Positions 1 to 12,099 of a stretch of 64,000 bases of DNA are shown here, one piece after another. The notes below the pieces were generated by a model. That model was not told where the DNA came from. It saw only the letters and a program-made list of their open reading frames with translations, and did not search any database. Numbering within the stretch: the first letter of the stretch is position 1; each line of letters opens with the position of its first letter. The DNA comes from Phyto melanocephala (Eukaryota > Arthropoda > Insecta > Diptera > Rhinophoridae), in NCBI GenBank assembly GCA_941918925.1, contig OW799237.1:15109201-15173200 (forward strand), given 5' to 3'. Position numbers and translations under genes: made by a program.

Positions 1-341
1 ACACTTAGGACACCTTGTGAATTAGCTAAATATGCAATTGTATTGTAATATAATAAATAAATATGCAGTTATAGAAACAGAAAAAATTAACCAATTTCCC
101 ATACCTGCCTTCGCTGGCATGCGTGCCTGCATATATTAAAGTTTTCATTCTATAAAAAGTATGAAAAATGTATCGATAAACTGTTGATAAGAACTACAAT
201 TCTTGTATTTCTCTTTTCGATTATACACCGTTGACATTTTCAACAAGAATTAACAACAACAAAAAATGTAAGAGAGAATAGTCAACAGAAATAATTTGAA
301 GGGTCTGACATAAATGTCAACAATGTGTATGAGTTTTTAAA

Positions 342-1096
342 TTGCATTGTTTGTTTACTAAATTATAATTATGATGAAGTTTAATGCTATAAACACAATC
401 AAGTCCACCGACCATCGACTACAAGATGTCAAAAATAGAATACATGCGTGCTTATGAGAATAATTCTTTTAGCCGCTACACGACTACCGACTACACGGCT
501 ACTTTTGTAGCCCGTAGCCAAATTAGGCTAATTTCTATTTTTCTTGGCTACAAAACACAGATTAGTGCTGCCAATACAATAAATGAATGAAATGGTGGTT
601 TTAAAAACGCAATACATTAAATATCGCTATTAAAAACGCGAAAAACTATTATAGTGGCACCATTGGTTAACTTTAATACATATGTCAAAACAGATGTTTA
701 TTTTTTGTAGTTAGTGGTCGGTAGTCGTTAAAAGAATTAAGAAGCTGGCGACTTGGCTATTTTTGTAGCCAGCTACTTTTGTAGTCGGTAGCCTTTGGTT
801 GTGTTTATAGCTTAATGGAGAACAGGTGAGAGTAAGAAATCAGGTTAAAGTAATTGAACAATAAAAATGTTTGGTTAATATTTAACCAAATTTGCTAATT
901 TAAATTTTTACTAGAGCAATAATTGAATAATAATTGTTTGTTTACAAAATTATAATTATGATGAAGCTTAAAAGAAAACAGAGAAGTTTAAGGGAGAGTA
1001 AGAAATCAGGTTGAAGTAATTAAACAATAAAAATTTTTGGTTAATATATAACCAAATTTGCTAATTAATTTAAATTTTTAGTAGAGCAATAATTGG
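342..1096. repeat. Tandem duplication of ~160 bp, first copy interrupted
   Basis: The sequence around 342-385 plus 812-912 matches 935-1096: both contain GTTTGTTTAC, AATTATAATTATGATGAAG, then GAGAGTAAGAAATCAGGTT and GGTTAATAT. The first copy is split by the inverted-repeat element at 386-811, so the duplication came first or the element arrived in one copy only. Confidence 0.6.
386..811. mobile_element. Short inverted-repeat DNA element (MITE)
   Basis: The ends are inverted copies: GCTATAAACACAA at 386-398 and TTGTGTTTATAGC at 799-811. TTAAT flanks both sides (381-385 and 812-816), consistent with a target duplication, or with TTAA plus one shared base. The interior carries inverted repeats of a GTAGTCGGTAGC-like word near both ends. 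No transposase is present. The superfamily is unclear; TTAA would hint at piggyBac, but the ends lack the usual CCC. Confidence 0.65.
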
Positions 1097-1104
1097 AAGG
1101 GTTT

Positions 1105-1445
1105 ATATACAAGTAGGGGGTGATATCAAAATAGACGGGTTTACCGCGACCTCACTGAGTTCTGTGCCATCTCAGCCATTTGCTCTAGACTTGTGTGACT
1201 TCACATTGCAGACTGATGTTTATCTATTTACAATTCTCATCACAGAGTCCTTTGTAATTGCCAGCATCTGTCCCAGACTAATTTCCACCATAGCACTCAC
1301 ATTAAACGTGTGGTTGCCAGTGGTACTAAGTCTATTGCCAGCCATTGCCGGACTTTCGAATACTACATGCGCCGCTGCCTCAGCAGTCCTCCACAACCCC
1401 GATTCTGTGCAGATGATATTTGAAGTTTTAAATTGGAAGTGTTAA
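1105..1445. other. Unidentified higher-GC patch
   Basis: This patch has clearly less A/T than its surroundings. It is open on the plus strand for 93 codons from 1164, and the minus strand also has a stretch of about 55 open codons. I recognise no domain in either reading. It may be a fragment of an old retroelement; a functional exon is not supported. Confidence 0.3.
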
Positions 1446-4030
1446 TCTAGACTGGTGTAACAATTAGTGACAATAAAACATAAGAATTTCTGAACTATTA
1501 TTATGATTGACAAATAGTGTTTGTATGGGGTCCTAGAAAATGTTTAATTCAACCACATTCTCCGATCAAGAATACTCAGTAGGTTTTACAACAAATTTTT
1601 GTGACGAAATATTATATTTATTTAAACATATTTTGAATTTGTGCTGAATTTTTTAAACCGAATTTTAAAGAATGCCCAAGATATCAAACTGTGCTATTTC
1701 TCTTCCCTACTGTGTCATGAAAATCATACAAAACATTATTAACTACTCATATGTATGTACATGTATATTGGATAAAGATGCACTACATTTTATATTGAAT
1801 TTTGTTTGAAATGAAAAGAAAAAATTAACAAACAAAAAACATATTGAAACTAGAACAGACATGAACTAAATATGTGATATGTGTGTGTATTTTTCACTTA
1901 AAAACACTTTTCATTGATGGCGAAAGTATACATTTCAACAACAAGTGTTTTATATACATACCTAGTTCATTAATATAATGTTTATTTTTCAGTTTTATTA
2001 CAAAATTTAATCATATTTTTTAATAAATGTAAACATTTACATTTTTGTACATGTTTAATTAAATGTGTTTTATATGCTCTCGATAACACAGCTTGAGCAT
2101 GAAATATACTCGGCTGCTTTTGGGAAACAATTATGTTTTAAATGAATATGTAAAAAACTAAAAAAATCAATTATCTTTAAACTGCGAACGTGATGGCAGG
2201 TAATAAATGAAAGTATTTCAACATCATAAAACCAAAGTGAAAATCTTTTATAAAAATATTCTATAACGTATCTGCTACATGTGATTTGGTATGGCAAAAC
2301 CGCCTTAGAAAATTTCTTTGTTAGAATTTTGCTGTTTTCCATTTCTCTAATTTCTAAATGACTTTCATTTTATATCTGAATAACATTTTCCTTGCCATAG
2401 ACGTACAAAATGGAATACTAAGCAATGGACTGTTTTTTTAGTCTAAAAGAAAATTTAAATCAACATGTTAATAATAAAAATCAACATAAATTGTGGTCGA
2501 CATGCAAAGTGCAGTTAAAGCAATTTTCACATCATACATCTTCAACTCCAAATAATCGGCGCTAACACTAACCAGCGCTGTGCTGTCTCTGTTGCAGTTG
2601 CTGCTGTTCATGTGTGTGGTTGGACGTTAGGACGGACAAATGTTTTTGTGGACATAGAAAGAGGTTTTCCATGATTTGAAAATAAAAGCTTTTTGTTTAA
2701 GAAACTTCCGTATTAAGTATGGTTTGTTAAATGTGCAGCAGCAAACAAATGACCGGCCACTACATACATGCATATGTAGCAGTAACAAACACACACATTT
2801 TTCTACAACATGAAAATATATGAATAATTATTTCTACTATTAGAGAAAAATATTGTATGAACATGGCACAATGTAGTTTGTATGTCAGTGTGTGTTTCAG
2901 GCTTTTGAACGTAATGAAAACCTGGGAAAATATTTCAAATATGTTTTATTTAACGTTGAGCAGCATATCTTTTGCACAAATGTATTTATTAGTCATATGC
3001 TGGAAACAAAGTTTAAAAGAGTGAATTCAATCATTTTCCATTAAGAGAAAATTTTTTTCATAGAAAATCTATCTTAATTTTTTTTTTAAATTGAAAGTCA
3101 TATTGTTTTTAAATCAAATTTTAAATAAAATTTCGTATAAATAAAATTTTTGGCGAATCTTCGTCATCAAAAATGTTTTTAATAAATAAAATTTTTTACA
3201 AATTTTAACCAACCTCTAGTCTCTACAAAATTTGATAAATTTTTTTTTGTAAAAAAATATTTTTGGAATGATCTTTTAAGAAAATTTTTAATAAACTTTA
3301 AAAAAAATTCTTGTATTAAAAAAAAAATTCTTAACAAATTTAAAAAATTTTTTTTATAATTTTGTATTTTTTTTTTTAAACAAAATATTGATATATGCTA
3401 TAATTTTTCATTAGAAAAGTTTTTAAAAAAAATTTGTAATAAATTTTGATTAAAAAATTTTTTTGTAAAAAATTTTAAATTTTTTTGTAAAAAATTTGAA
3501 ATTTTTTTTTTAATATTTCTGCTTGGATCTTTTAAGAAAATTTTTCATACAATTTTTTAATAAAATCTTTTAAGAAAATTTTTCATAAAATGTTTTAATA
3601 AAATAATATTCATTAATTTCTTTACTTTTACAAAATTTTTGTTAATAGAAGAAAATCCTTTTGATAAAAAAAATTAAATTTGTGTAACTTTTTCTTTTTA
3701 AAACAAAATGATGAATTTTAAGAAAAAAATTTTTGGCCCAAATATAACTTATAGACACGTTTTTTAAAATTTTTAGATATGATATGCATCTAGAAATATT
3801 CGTGAAATATTTGGAGAATTAGGTAAATTATAGGCAAACATTATTTTGAAAAATATATATATATTTTTTTTTATATATATAAAATTTTTCACTTTCCTTA
3901 ATTATTTTTAGAGATAATTAAGACACATAAATTTAAACCATGGCTGTAAAAATATTTCTGAAAAAACGTATAAATCGGTTTAAAAGTAACTGAGATATAG
4001 GCATCCAAATAAAACTGATTTGATATATTT
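1446..4030. other. AT-rich intergenic DNA with A/T tracts
   Basis: No gene is recognised. From about 3040 to 3760 the DNA is dominated by irregular poly-A and poly-T runs with words such as AAAATTTTT and TTTTTGTAAAA, the same flavour as the minisatellite-like zones at 26-28 kb and 33.5-33.9 kb. Confidence 0.5.
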
Positions 4031-6716
4031 TTATACCCGCCACCAAAAAAATGGTGGGGGTATATTCATTTTGTCATTCCGTTTGTAACACATCGAAATA
4101 TCCATTTTAGACCCCATAAAGTATATATATTCTGAATCGGGGTTTGATTTTATGACGATCTAGCTATGTCCGTCCGTCTGTTCGTCTGTCCGTCTGTCCG
4201 TCTGTTGAAAGCACGATAGAGGTCGCACCGAAAAAGCTAGGGGGCTCAAATTTTGCCAGAATCTTTCTTATAGACAAGGTTTGTTTGGTATTGAAAATGG
4301 GCTAAATCGGAATATTAGGAAGAGAGTTATAGCTCGAAAAGCAAGAGTAGGTCGAAAAAACCGTGTCCTTCGAACATCGAATAAAATGGAATTCTGTCCA
4401 AACGCCTTAACGTAGACTCATGAAACTTCGAATATATATTTCCTGGGTAAAGACAATATTTTCCCCCAAAAATTGTCTAAATCTATGCATTAGGAGAGGA
4501 GTTATCGATCCAAATGTACGAAAATTTATACCGCACAGTGTATTTTTTGGTATATTTAAAAACAAAAACGTCATAAAAGCAACAAAATTGGATGTACGAC
4601 TCTGAAATTTTGCACACTTTAGTTTTTGGTGACACGCTTTCTTGTAACGGTAAATCAATGTGCCACGCCCACTTTTACGCCCACCTCCCATATAACGTTT
4701 TAACTAAAATTCATATAATTTCTCTATTAATAAAGATTTTGGAATAATAAAGGCCTATATTGAAACACCTCAGTTGTACTCATTCGCAAAAATAACTTTG
4801 GCACGCCTACTATAACGCCCACTTTTCACGTTATCTACCGTTAATGAAATTTAAAAGCTCATAAAACCGCTAAAATTAGAGGTATGATGATAAATTTTGC
4901 TACGTCTATCCCCCTAGGCAATTTCATTACTATGCCAAAAAATTAAGGTGCCACGCCCTTTTTTACGCCCACCTCCCATATAACGTTTTACCTAAAATTC
5001 ATATAATTTCTCTATTAATAAAGATTTTGGAATAATAAAGGACTATATTGAAACACCTAAGTTGTACTCATTAGCAAAAACAACTTTAACAAGCCTACTA
5101 TAACGCCCACTTTCACTTTTGAATTGTGTCCAAACGCATAAACGTAGAGTCATGAAACTTCGAATATATATTTATCGAGTCAAAAGAATATTTTTCCCTG
5201 AAAATCGCTTAAATCTATGAATTAGGAAAAGAGTTATACATAAAAATGTACGAAAATTTATACCGCACAGTGTATATTTCAAATTCTGAAATTTTGCAAA
5301 CATGGCTTTTTGGTCAAAGTCTTCGTTATAACGGAAAATAGATGTGCCACGCACACTTTTTTCCTTAAAATTTTATAAAAATATATAAGTCATATATATT
5401 AGCATTTATTCATCTTACACTGCGACATTTATTGTACTGTAGCTAAATATAAGATAAAGATGATAAGATAGATGACTCTACTAGCAACTACTAGATGGCA
5501 TGCTAACAACTTATGCTTATGTTCTCCTTAAGTTATGCTCTATTAAAAATGCGAATTTCGAAAAAATTTTGACCTAAGTCAAAAAAAATTATCTCTAAAC
5601 ATTATAAACAATTTATTTTCATGTACTAATGGCTAACAAATTTTAAAATTATACAAAACTTATTTCGTTTCAAAATCTTTTAAAAGCAAAATGTTATAGA
5701 AGTTTAAAAATCAAAATCTTACTAATAAATTTCCCGTTTTAGAAAAATGCAGAGAATGTATATTTTAAATCACCCTGTGGCCCTTAAAATTTCACTTTCT
5801 TCCTCTTAAATTCATGTAAATTCTCTATGAATAAAGATTTTGGAATACTAAAGGACTATATTGAAATATCTAAGTTATGTTTATTAGCAGAAACTTTATT
5901 GACACGCGTATTTTAACGGCCACTTTCATTGAAAGACTAAATTTACGAAAACATTTTACTAGCATACCGAAGTTATAATGGGTGGTTTAATTTTAAGGGA
6001 CTATGTTGATTTTGAATAAAATTATTATGAAATTATTATCATTTATTTTTATAATGATAATATTTGTATGCTTCAATTATGTATGGAACAAAATATCGGC
6101 CAAATTGCCCCCCAACCTAGGCGGCACACCACGATCCGATAGTCCAAATTTTCAATGACACTGTTGATGCTCGATTGTTGGGCACGATGATGAGTCAAGG
6201 TTGCTTGCTCTTGCCACGTTATCGTGAAAAACAGCAATTCAACGAACTAAGATGACATTCACAGATGTTTTCACATTTCATACAGACCTGCTTTGCAGAC
6301 ATTTAAATATTTTTAACAATTCTCACGATTGTGGTCGAATTCGAACGATTATGTTGACCAAAAGAATCACGAAGTGCACAAAATTAATTTTGATTTGAAC
6401 GCCAATTTTTATAAAAATCTTTAATATTTAAAAGTGTTGCTCGATTGCGTATCTTTCCATGGTTCAAATTGAGTTAGTCTGAGATTGAGAAATGTCAAAT
6501 GAAATACAAGAAAATAGTTGAAGGTTACATGTGGTTCACGTTAAACATGGGCCCTTAAAATTTAACCACCCTCTACAAAGAAAGTGATACATATTTTATT
6601 ATAAAGAGATTATTCTATAGCGATTAACAAAATAATAAATATTGTGCTTTAAATGTACACAAAATTGGTGGTGGGTATGAAAGATTCGGCACAGCCGAAT
6701 ATAGTGCTCTTACTTG
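4031..6716 (+). mobile_element. Large dispersed repeat, copy A (TATACCC-ended)
   Basis: It begins with TTATACCCGCCACCA, followed closely by its own complement (TGGTGGGGGTATA), and ends near 6668 with TTGGTGGTGGGTATGA and a segment containing ATTCGGCACAGCCGAATA. A run of GTCCGTCTG words lies at 4169-4205. A ~290-bp internal unit (marker CCTCCCATATAACGTT at 4684 and 4973) is repeated. The same sequence occurs inverted at 31108-33357. Short ORFs inside have no known domain. The class is unresolved; similar TATACCC repeats with GACGGAC runs are widespread in fly genomes. Confidence 0.7.
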
Positions 6717-7140
6717 TTTCTTCTAAAATTTTACAAACTAAAATCGATTTTTTTTTTAGTTTTTTTGTAAACCACAGAAAGAGCCGCTTTGGGTATCAAA
6801 TGAAAGAATATGACAAGAACAAAAAATTAAAGTCCATAATGGCTGCTACTGCGAAATGGCGGTCAATTGATTTACGTTTGGTTCATATCTGGTATTTAAA
6901 AATTTAACCCCCTTATTCCCCACAATATTGGTATCAAATGAAAGGACTAGATTAGTAAGAATCAGTAATTATTAAAAAAAAAACATTTTTAAATTCAAGA
7001 TGGCGTCTGAAACAAAAGAGTGGAATATTTTTTTAACCCCATCAATATGGGTATCAAATGAAAAGGCTTAAATTATAGAATACTTAATTTTAATAATTCC
7101 TTTTTTTGTATAAATTATTCTGCAACGAATACACAATTTT
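6717..7140 (+). repeat. Fragment of the GGTATCAAATGAAAG repeat family
   Basis: Contains GGTATCAAATGAAAGGACT, GATGGCGTCTGAAAC and GGTATCAAATGAAAA. The reverse complement of the same text is found at about 14560-14770 inside another TATACCC-ended element. This abuts copy A and may be a related tail or a separate insertion. Confidence 0.5.
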
Positions 7141-10100
7141 ATACCTCTGACCTGACAACTCAGTTATAGTTACAACTTATAAACTGTAATAAAAATCAGT
7201 TTATTTAAATTCTGTATTTTACAACATTTATTTTAACAAAAAATTACTACAAAGGCTTTTTTCTTTCTCCACTTTGTGTATATGAGTATCATTTGCCTCC
7301 CAAAACCACAATCATGACCAACATCAACATTTCTATATTGACGATTGACTGCCTGCATGCAGGCATCCAATGAATGAATGCATTTGCATCATGTGCCTAA
7401 AATTCAAAAATAATCTGTATGTTTAACAGTACATCTGCACAATTTTCAATCGTAAGAACATACATGTATGCATGTATGTGTGCATTTGTATTTAGATAGA
7501 GTTAATTGTTTGTATTTGTGTTTAATTTCTGTAAAGTCAGTTTTAAATGTTGGCTTCGTTTTGATGTTTTAATTAGTAAATTCAATTCATTCATACATTA
7601 CTCATTGAGTCAGTCAATTATTTCAATGCTGATGTTGCTGTTTATATATTTGTGGCTGGAAAGGTATAACAAGCTTAATCGTTTTAAGCAAAAAAATTTT
7701 CCTTTAATATTTGTAAAAAAAAACTCTAAATTTCTATAAATGATTTGAGTAATGATTTTTTGAGTTTTAACTTTTTTTAAAAGCTAAGATTTAAAAAATC
7801 CTATTTAAGTTGTTTTTGCATAAATTCCGCATATATTATATTTACTTAAATATTTAGTTTAGAATTGAGAGCAATAGAAGAGCAAATAAATGAAAACATA
7901 TAAACTCTATGTATTTGATTTGCGTTTAATAGTATCAGTTTAGGCAATAGTACTATAATATGTGATAAAATAGATTCTATTAATTGCTTGCTTAAGGGAA
8001 TTCGATTAAGTTATTACTAAATCTACAATCACGTTAGCATCATGATTAACAATAAATAGCACATGGTAACAGAAGCTATTTAGGAATTTTGGCATAAGAT
8101 GAATGAATATACAAAATCGAAAATAATATTTAAGAGATAAAGAGTTAAACCATCTTTTAAATGTCAAATAAGTAAAAAATAAGATTTAATAGTTCAGCAC
8201 TATTAGTTATTACGTTATTGTTGTTCAATAAAAAAAAAACTTACACCCCATTTAGAGAAGGCAGTTTTATTTTCGCGAGTTTTTTTTAATATCTTGTGAA
8301 ATTTGCTTTTGAGTTCTCACAAGTTAAATTTATTTCAATAATTGCTACCTTATTGTCTGTTATGTGTTGCACTTTTTTAACTCTTGTACAAATGGTGTGT
8401 TAAGATATGACTTGTTTGATAACACTGGTCTGCACAAATAAAAAAATTTGTCCGCCTTTAAACAAAAATATGTGAACTATAGTTATCTCGACGAGCTAAA
8501 TTCAGATTCTTTTTCAGTATTTTTTTGTCGGGTTTAAATTATTTTTATGGGCATGCCTAATACTTCACCCAAAACACGGATGTTATGGTGATACATTTTA
8601 TCATAACATGAAAATGATTAGTTCGATTTTGAAATGGCTAACAATAAAAATTTCTTTAAATCAACCTAATAACGTTTTTTTATTTTGTTTTTCATGCAAA
8701 ATTAGTACTAGTTTTTGTTTCAAAACGTCATTAAACAATTATTATGTGAAAAATTTGATAATTTTATGATTCAGATAAAAATCAATCATAAAAATCGGTG
8801 GACAAATGTTGATTTTATTACTTCTCGGAAGTTGGTATTATTTTTGCAAATCATGTCCATGAAAAGGATTGTAAAGCTATGTTCCTACAGAATTTGTAAT
8901 ACTAGCTACTAACTTTTTAAAAATATTTTTGCCCAAAATTAAATTTGACTCAGATTTTCGTCCTACGCCAACTGTTTAAATACTAAGGTGTTTAACCATT
9001 TGCCTTGAAGACTACAAAACAATGTCTGACACAATAAGTGCTTGAAGGTGATACTATTTACCGATAAGAGTAGTATCTTATATATTTAATAAGATATAAG
9101 GTATCTCTATGCTGAATTTACCAAAATTTAGCTATCAATTTTTAAGCCAATAGAGTTTAGAAAGATATACAGAAGTACGGAAAGACAGACAGACAAAAAT
9201 CATGTTTTTTTGTTTTTTTTAAATAATTTATTTAAATAAATAGTTCTTTTACAATCCTTTTATGAAAATAAATTAAAGACTTTAACATCTTATGAATTAA
9301 TGAATTGATTTTTCAAAACTACCTTAATTTCAATCCACCTCAAAACTCTTTATCTCTACGTTCTCTTTAGAGAAATATTAACGAATAAAATATATTGTTT
9401 ATTAAATATTGCTATCCAAAGTATGTAGTGTTTCTAATATGATTAAAATTAATATTTTAATCGAATGTCAGATACATAAGTAAATATTTTTAATTTACCA
9501 AATATAGAAAAAGAGAGAAGGCAAAAGAAAAAGACATTTTCTGGCACCTGTCCCAAAAACACTATGCACTGAGAAAGATTGAGGCTTAAGAATAAAGACA
9601 AACAGACTTACTTAATTCTAGAAATTAAAATTCTAATTACTACTTTGTTTTCCCCTCTCAATCAATATTCCAAAACAGGTTGTCACATATAAAATGTATA
9701 AGTAATAAGTTAGTAAAAGTGACCCAAGGGCTAAGGAAAATTACAATTTTGGTTTACCAAACAAATTTAATTTATTATTAATAATTCATATCAATGAACA
9801 GACAACTTTAAAATACTCAAAAGCAGATAAGTACAATTGAATTAGAAATATTTCTTTATATAAATATATTAAATAAAAATCATGCACAATTAAAAGGGTA
9901 TTGAATTTATGTAAAACTATGACCGGTTATTGAATTGTGATAATTGAATAATGATAAATGAAAAAAATCATAATTTATTATTTTGTATTGCCTTATCACA
10001 ATTAAATTTGGGGACACCTTTAAGAAGAGGTAGACAAACAGCACATATTTGAACATTTACATGTTTGAACATTTGCAATCCAAGCACGTGCTTAAAGACA

Positions 10101-10640
10101 CAAGTTTATTATAAATTTGTTGTAGTGGTGTTTTTAGTTTTGTTGTTAATATTTCTAAGAATTATGAGAAATAACTGATTTATTTTAAAGCAAAGGTTAT
10201 ACCACACACTGGAGTTAGGAGCTGAGTCGACAAAGAATGAATTTTTAATTTAAGAAATCTACAGCAGGTGACTGTAATTTTTATTTTAGAATAGAAGAGA
10301 TTATTGTAATTGTTAAATAAAATTCTAATACAGGGTGCCACTCGAGTCATGCTACAAAACAATATATCTGTGATTTTCATGGGCAATCACGTATGTCTTT
10401 TTTTTAGGAGAGCAAAATAATTTTATTTAAAACTACGGGTTAGGTATTGAACTTTTTAAACTTTTATTTATCTTTCATGTAAATAAAAATCTTACAATTT
10501 TCTTGTAAAAATTTCAGACAAATATCATTTTAAAATTGGATCATAACGAAGACCAAAATAATCAAAGACTAAAAGTGTGTGCAGGTAAAGCAGCGTATGT
10601 CAACTGAAGTTGTACACACGAAATTATAGGTTCTAGTAAA
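7141..10640. other. AT-rich intergenic DNA, nothing recognised
   Basis: No domain-bearing ORF, RNA gene or clear terminal repeat was found. A short GACAGACAGAC word at 9183-9195 resembles the GACGGAC run of the TATACCC repeats, but the context does not confirm a copy. Confidence 0.45.
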
Positions 10641-10670
10641 CCGAAAAATAATCAGAAAATAATTATAAAT

Positions 10671-11240
10671 ATGTTTAGAAATAACAAAATTTGGAGATCA
10701 AGCAATATCACTGGAGAAACAAAACTTCGTATTTTCAACAGTAGTGTTACAAGTGTACTTCTCTATGGCTGTACTACCTGGAGATTAACTCAGGAAAGCT
10801 TGAGAAAGCTACAATCATTTACAAAGCGCTGTCTACGCCAAATCCTACAAATTTTCTGGCCGTACTGGGTCACAAACGAACAGCTTCTTGAATTGGCAAA
10901 CCTCAACTCGATCGAGAATGAACTAAAAAAACGTAAATGGAAGTGGATTGGGCATACACTAAGAAAGCCTCCACATGAAATATCACGCGCAGTGATGGAG
11001 TGGAACCCGCAAGGCCAACGAGGTCCTGGTCGACCACGCTTAACGTGGATAAGAAACATAAAAAATGATTATGAAGATATCGGAATGACATGGAACCAAG
11101 TTAAATCATTAGCTAATGATCGAAAAAGATGGAAAGAGTTCGTTGGCGCCCTAAGTTCAAACTGAACGTCTTATTTAACTTTTTTTTACTATTGTAATAA
11201 AAAATTTTATAAATAAAGGAATTAAAAAAAAAAAAAAAGA
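10671..11240 (+). pseudogene. 5'-truncated LINE, C-terminal end of reverse-transcriptase protein
   Basis: An open frame of 164 codons (10671-11165) reads as the C-terminal end of a non-LTR retrotransposon ORF2, with landmarks VLLYGCTTWR, RKWKWIGHTLRKP, WNPQGQRGPGRPR and MTWNQVK. This region lies after the catalytic YADD part of reverse transcriptase, so the polymerase core and endonuclease are missing. I favour the RTE-like group but cannot prove it. A short 3' untranslated stretch ends in an A-rich tail at 11225-11240, as expected for target-primed insertion. The frame is undamaged, so this is the youngest of three related fragments in the window (others near 28.8 and 34.1 kb). Confidence 0.8.
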
Positions 11241-11559
11241 AATAACGTATGGGGTTTTTTTTTTTTTTTTTTAATAAATAATCTGCCATTAAGCACACGT
11301 AAGTCAACATACTGCGTTAGTTCTGAACGCTTTTTGAATATATATAGAAGTTACGTTGTTATTCCATTAAAACAAATCGGAATGGGTTCATCCTATTTCG
11401 GAAGTTTTTACAAGCATTAATAACTCAAAATCGTCAAATTGAACATACGCGGTTACTACTGTATAGAGAACTTGAATAGTGTAGCGCTATAATGATTTTT
11501 AGTCCTTTACAACTGTACTAAGAGAATTTAGGCAGAGGTTTAGTTCAGGATTGTACCAT

Positions 11560-11995
11560 CGACATCCATATGTTAGTGATAAAGATACAATAGCGGTTGT
11601 GGCATCATCAATTTAAGTAGATTCAAGCGTTTCAACTAAAAACTTATTGACGCAAATTGGAATTAGCAAAAGGCCATCGCAACTTATTATGACTTAAAAC
11701 TCTTTGCGTATAAAGTCCAAACTACAATCAAACTCTGGATTTGCCTGTTCACCTGAAAAAAAAATTAATTAAGTGGCCGATGAAGGCAACAGCTTGATAA
11801 ATTTCTTGTTTATGTCTGATGAGGCACAATTTGATTTAAACGGGCAAGCGAAATTGGTGTTTTTGGATGGAATTTTTTTTCAAAGATCAGAAAAAACAAG
11901 TCACTGTGCAGTGCGCAGTTGTGGGGTCATACTTCTTTAAAGAAAACGGTGTAAAAGTGACTGTCTATGGGCAGGACTATTTAATAAAATTTTCT
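11560..11995 (+). pseudogene. Decayed Tc/mariner-superfamily transposase, relic 1
   Basis: Translation in shifting frames gives conserved pieces in the correct order: VSDKDTIAVVASSI (from about 11571), DLKLFAYKVQTT (from about 11691), FMSDEAQFDLNG (11809-11845, containing an acidic residue typical of the DDE catalytic core), and SYFFKENGVKVTVYGQ (from about 11923). Stop codons and frameshifts separate the pieces, so it cannot be active. These motifs match the insect transposase group related to Tc3/mariner that is often annotated as helix-turn-helix transposase. Terminal repeats were not identified. Confidence 0.7.
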
Positions 11996-12099
11996 GATTA
12001 CACAGGGGTTACACGATCAAGTTTCAATACACTCACACTTTTTTTTTACTAATACACTCATACTTTCAGAACTTGATGCGAACTTTCTTTTGAAATTCC

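Noticed and set aside
1164..1445. 93-codon ORF as a host gene
   Set aside because: No domain, no splice context, and the opposite strand is also partly open.
4407..4691. Minus-strand ORF that resembles one at 32730-32912
   Set aside because: Both lie in copies of the same dispersed repeat; similarity follows from shared DNA and no protein domain is visible.
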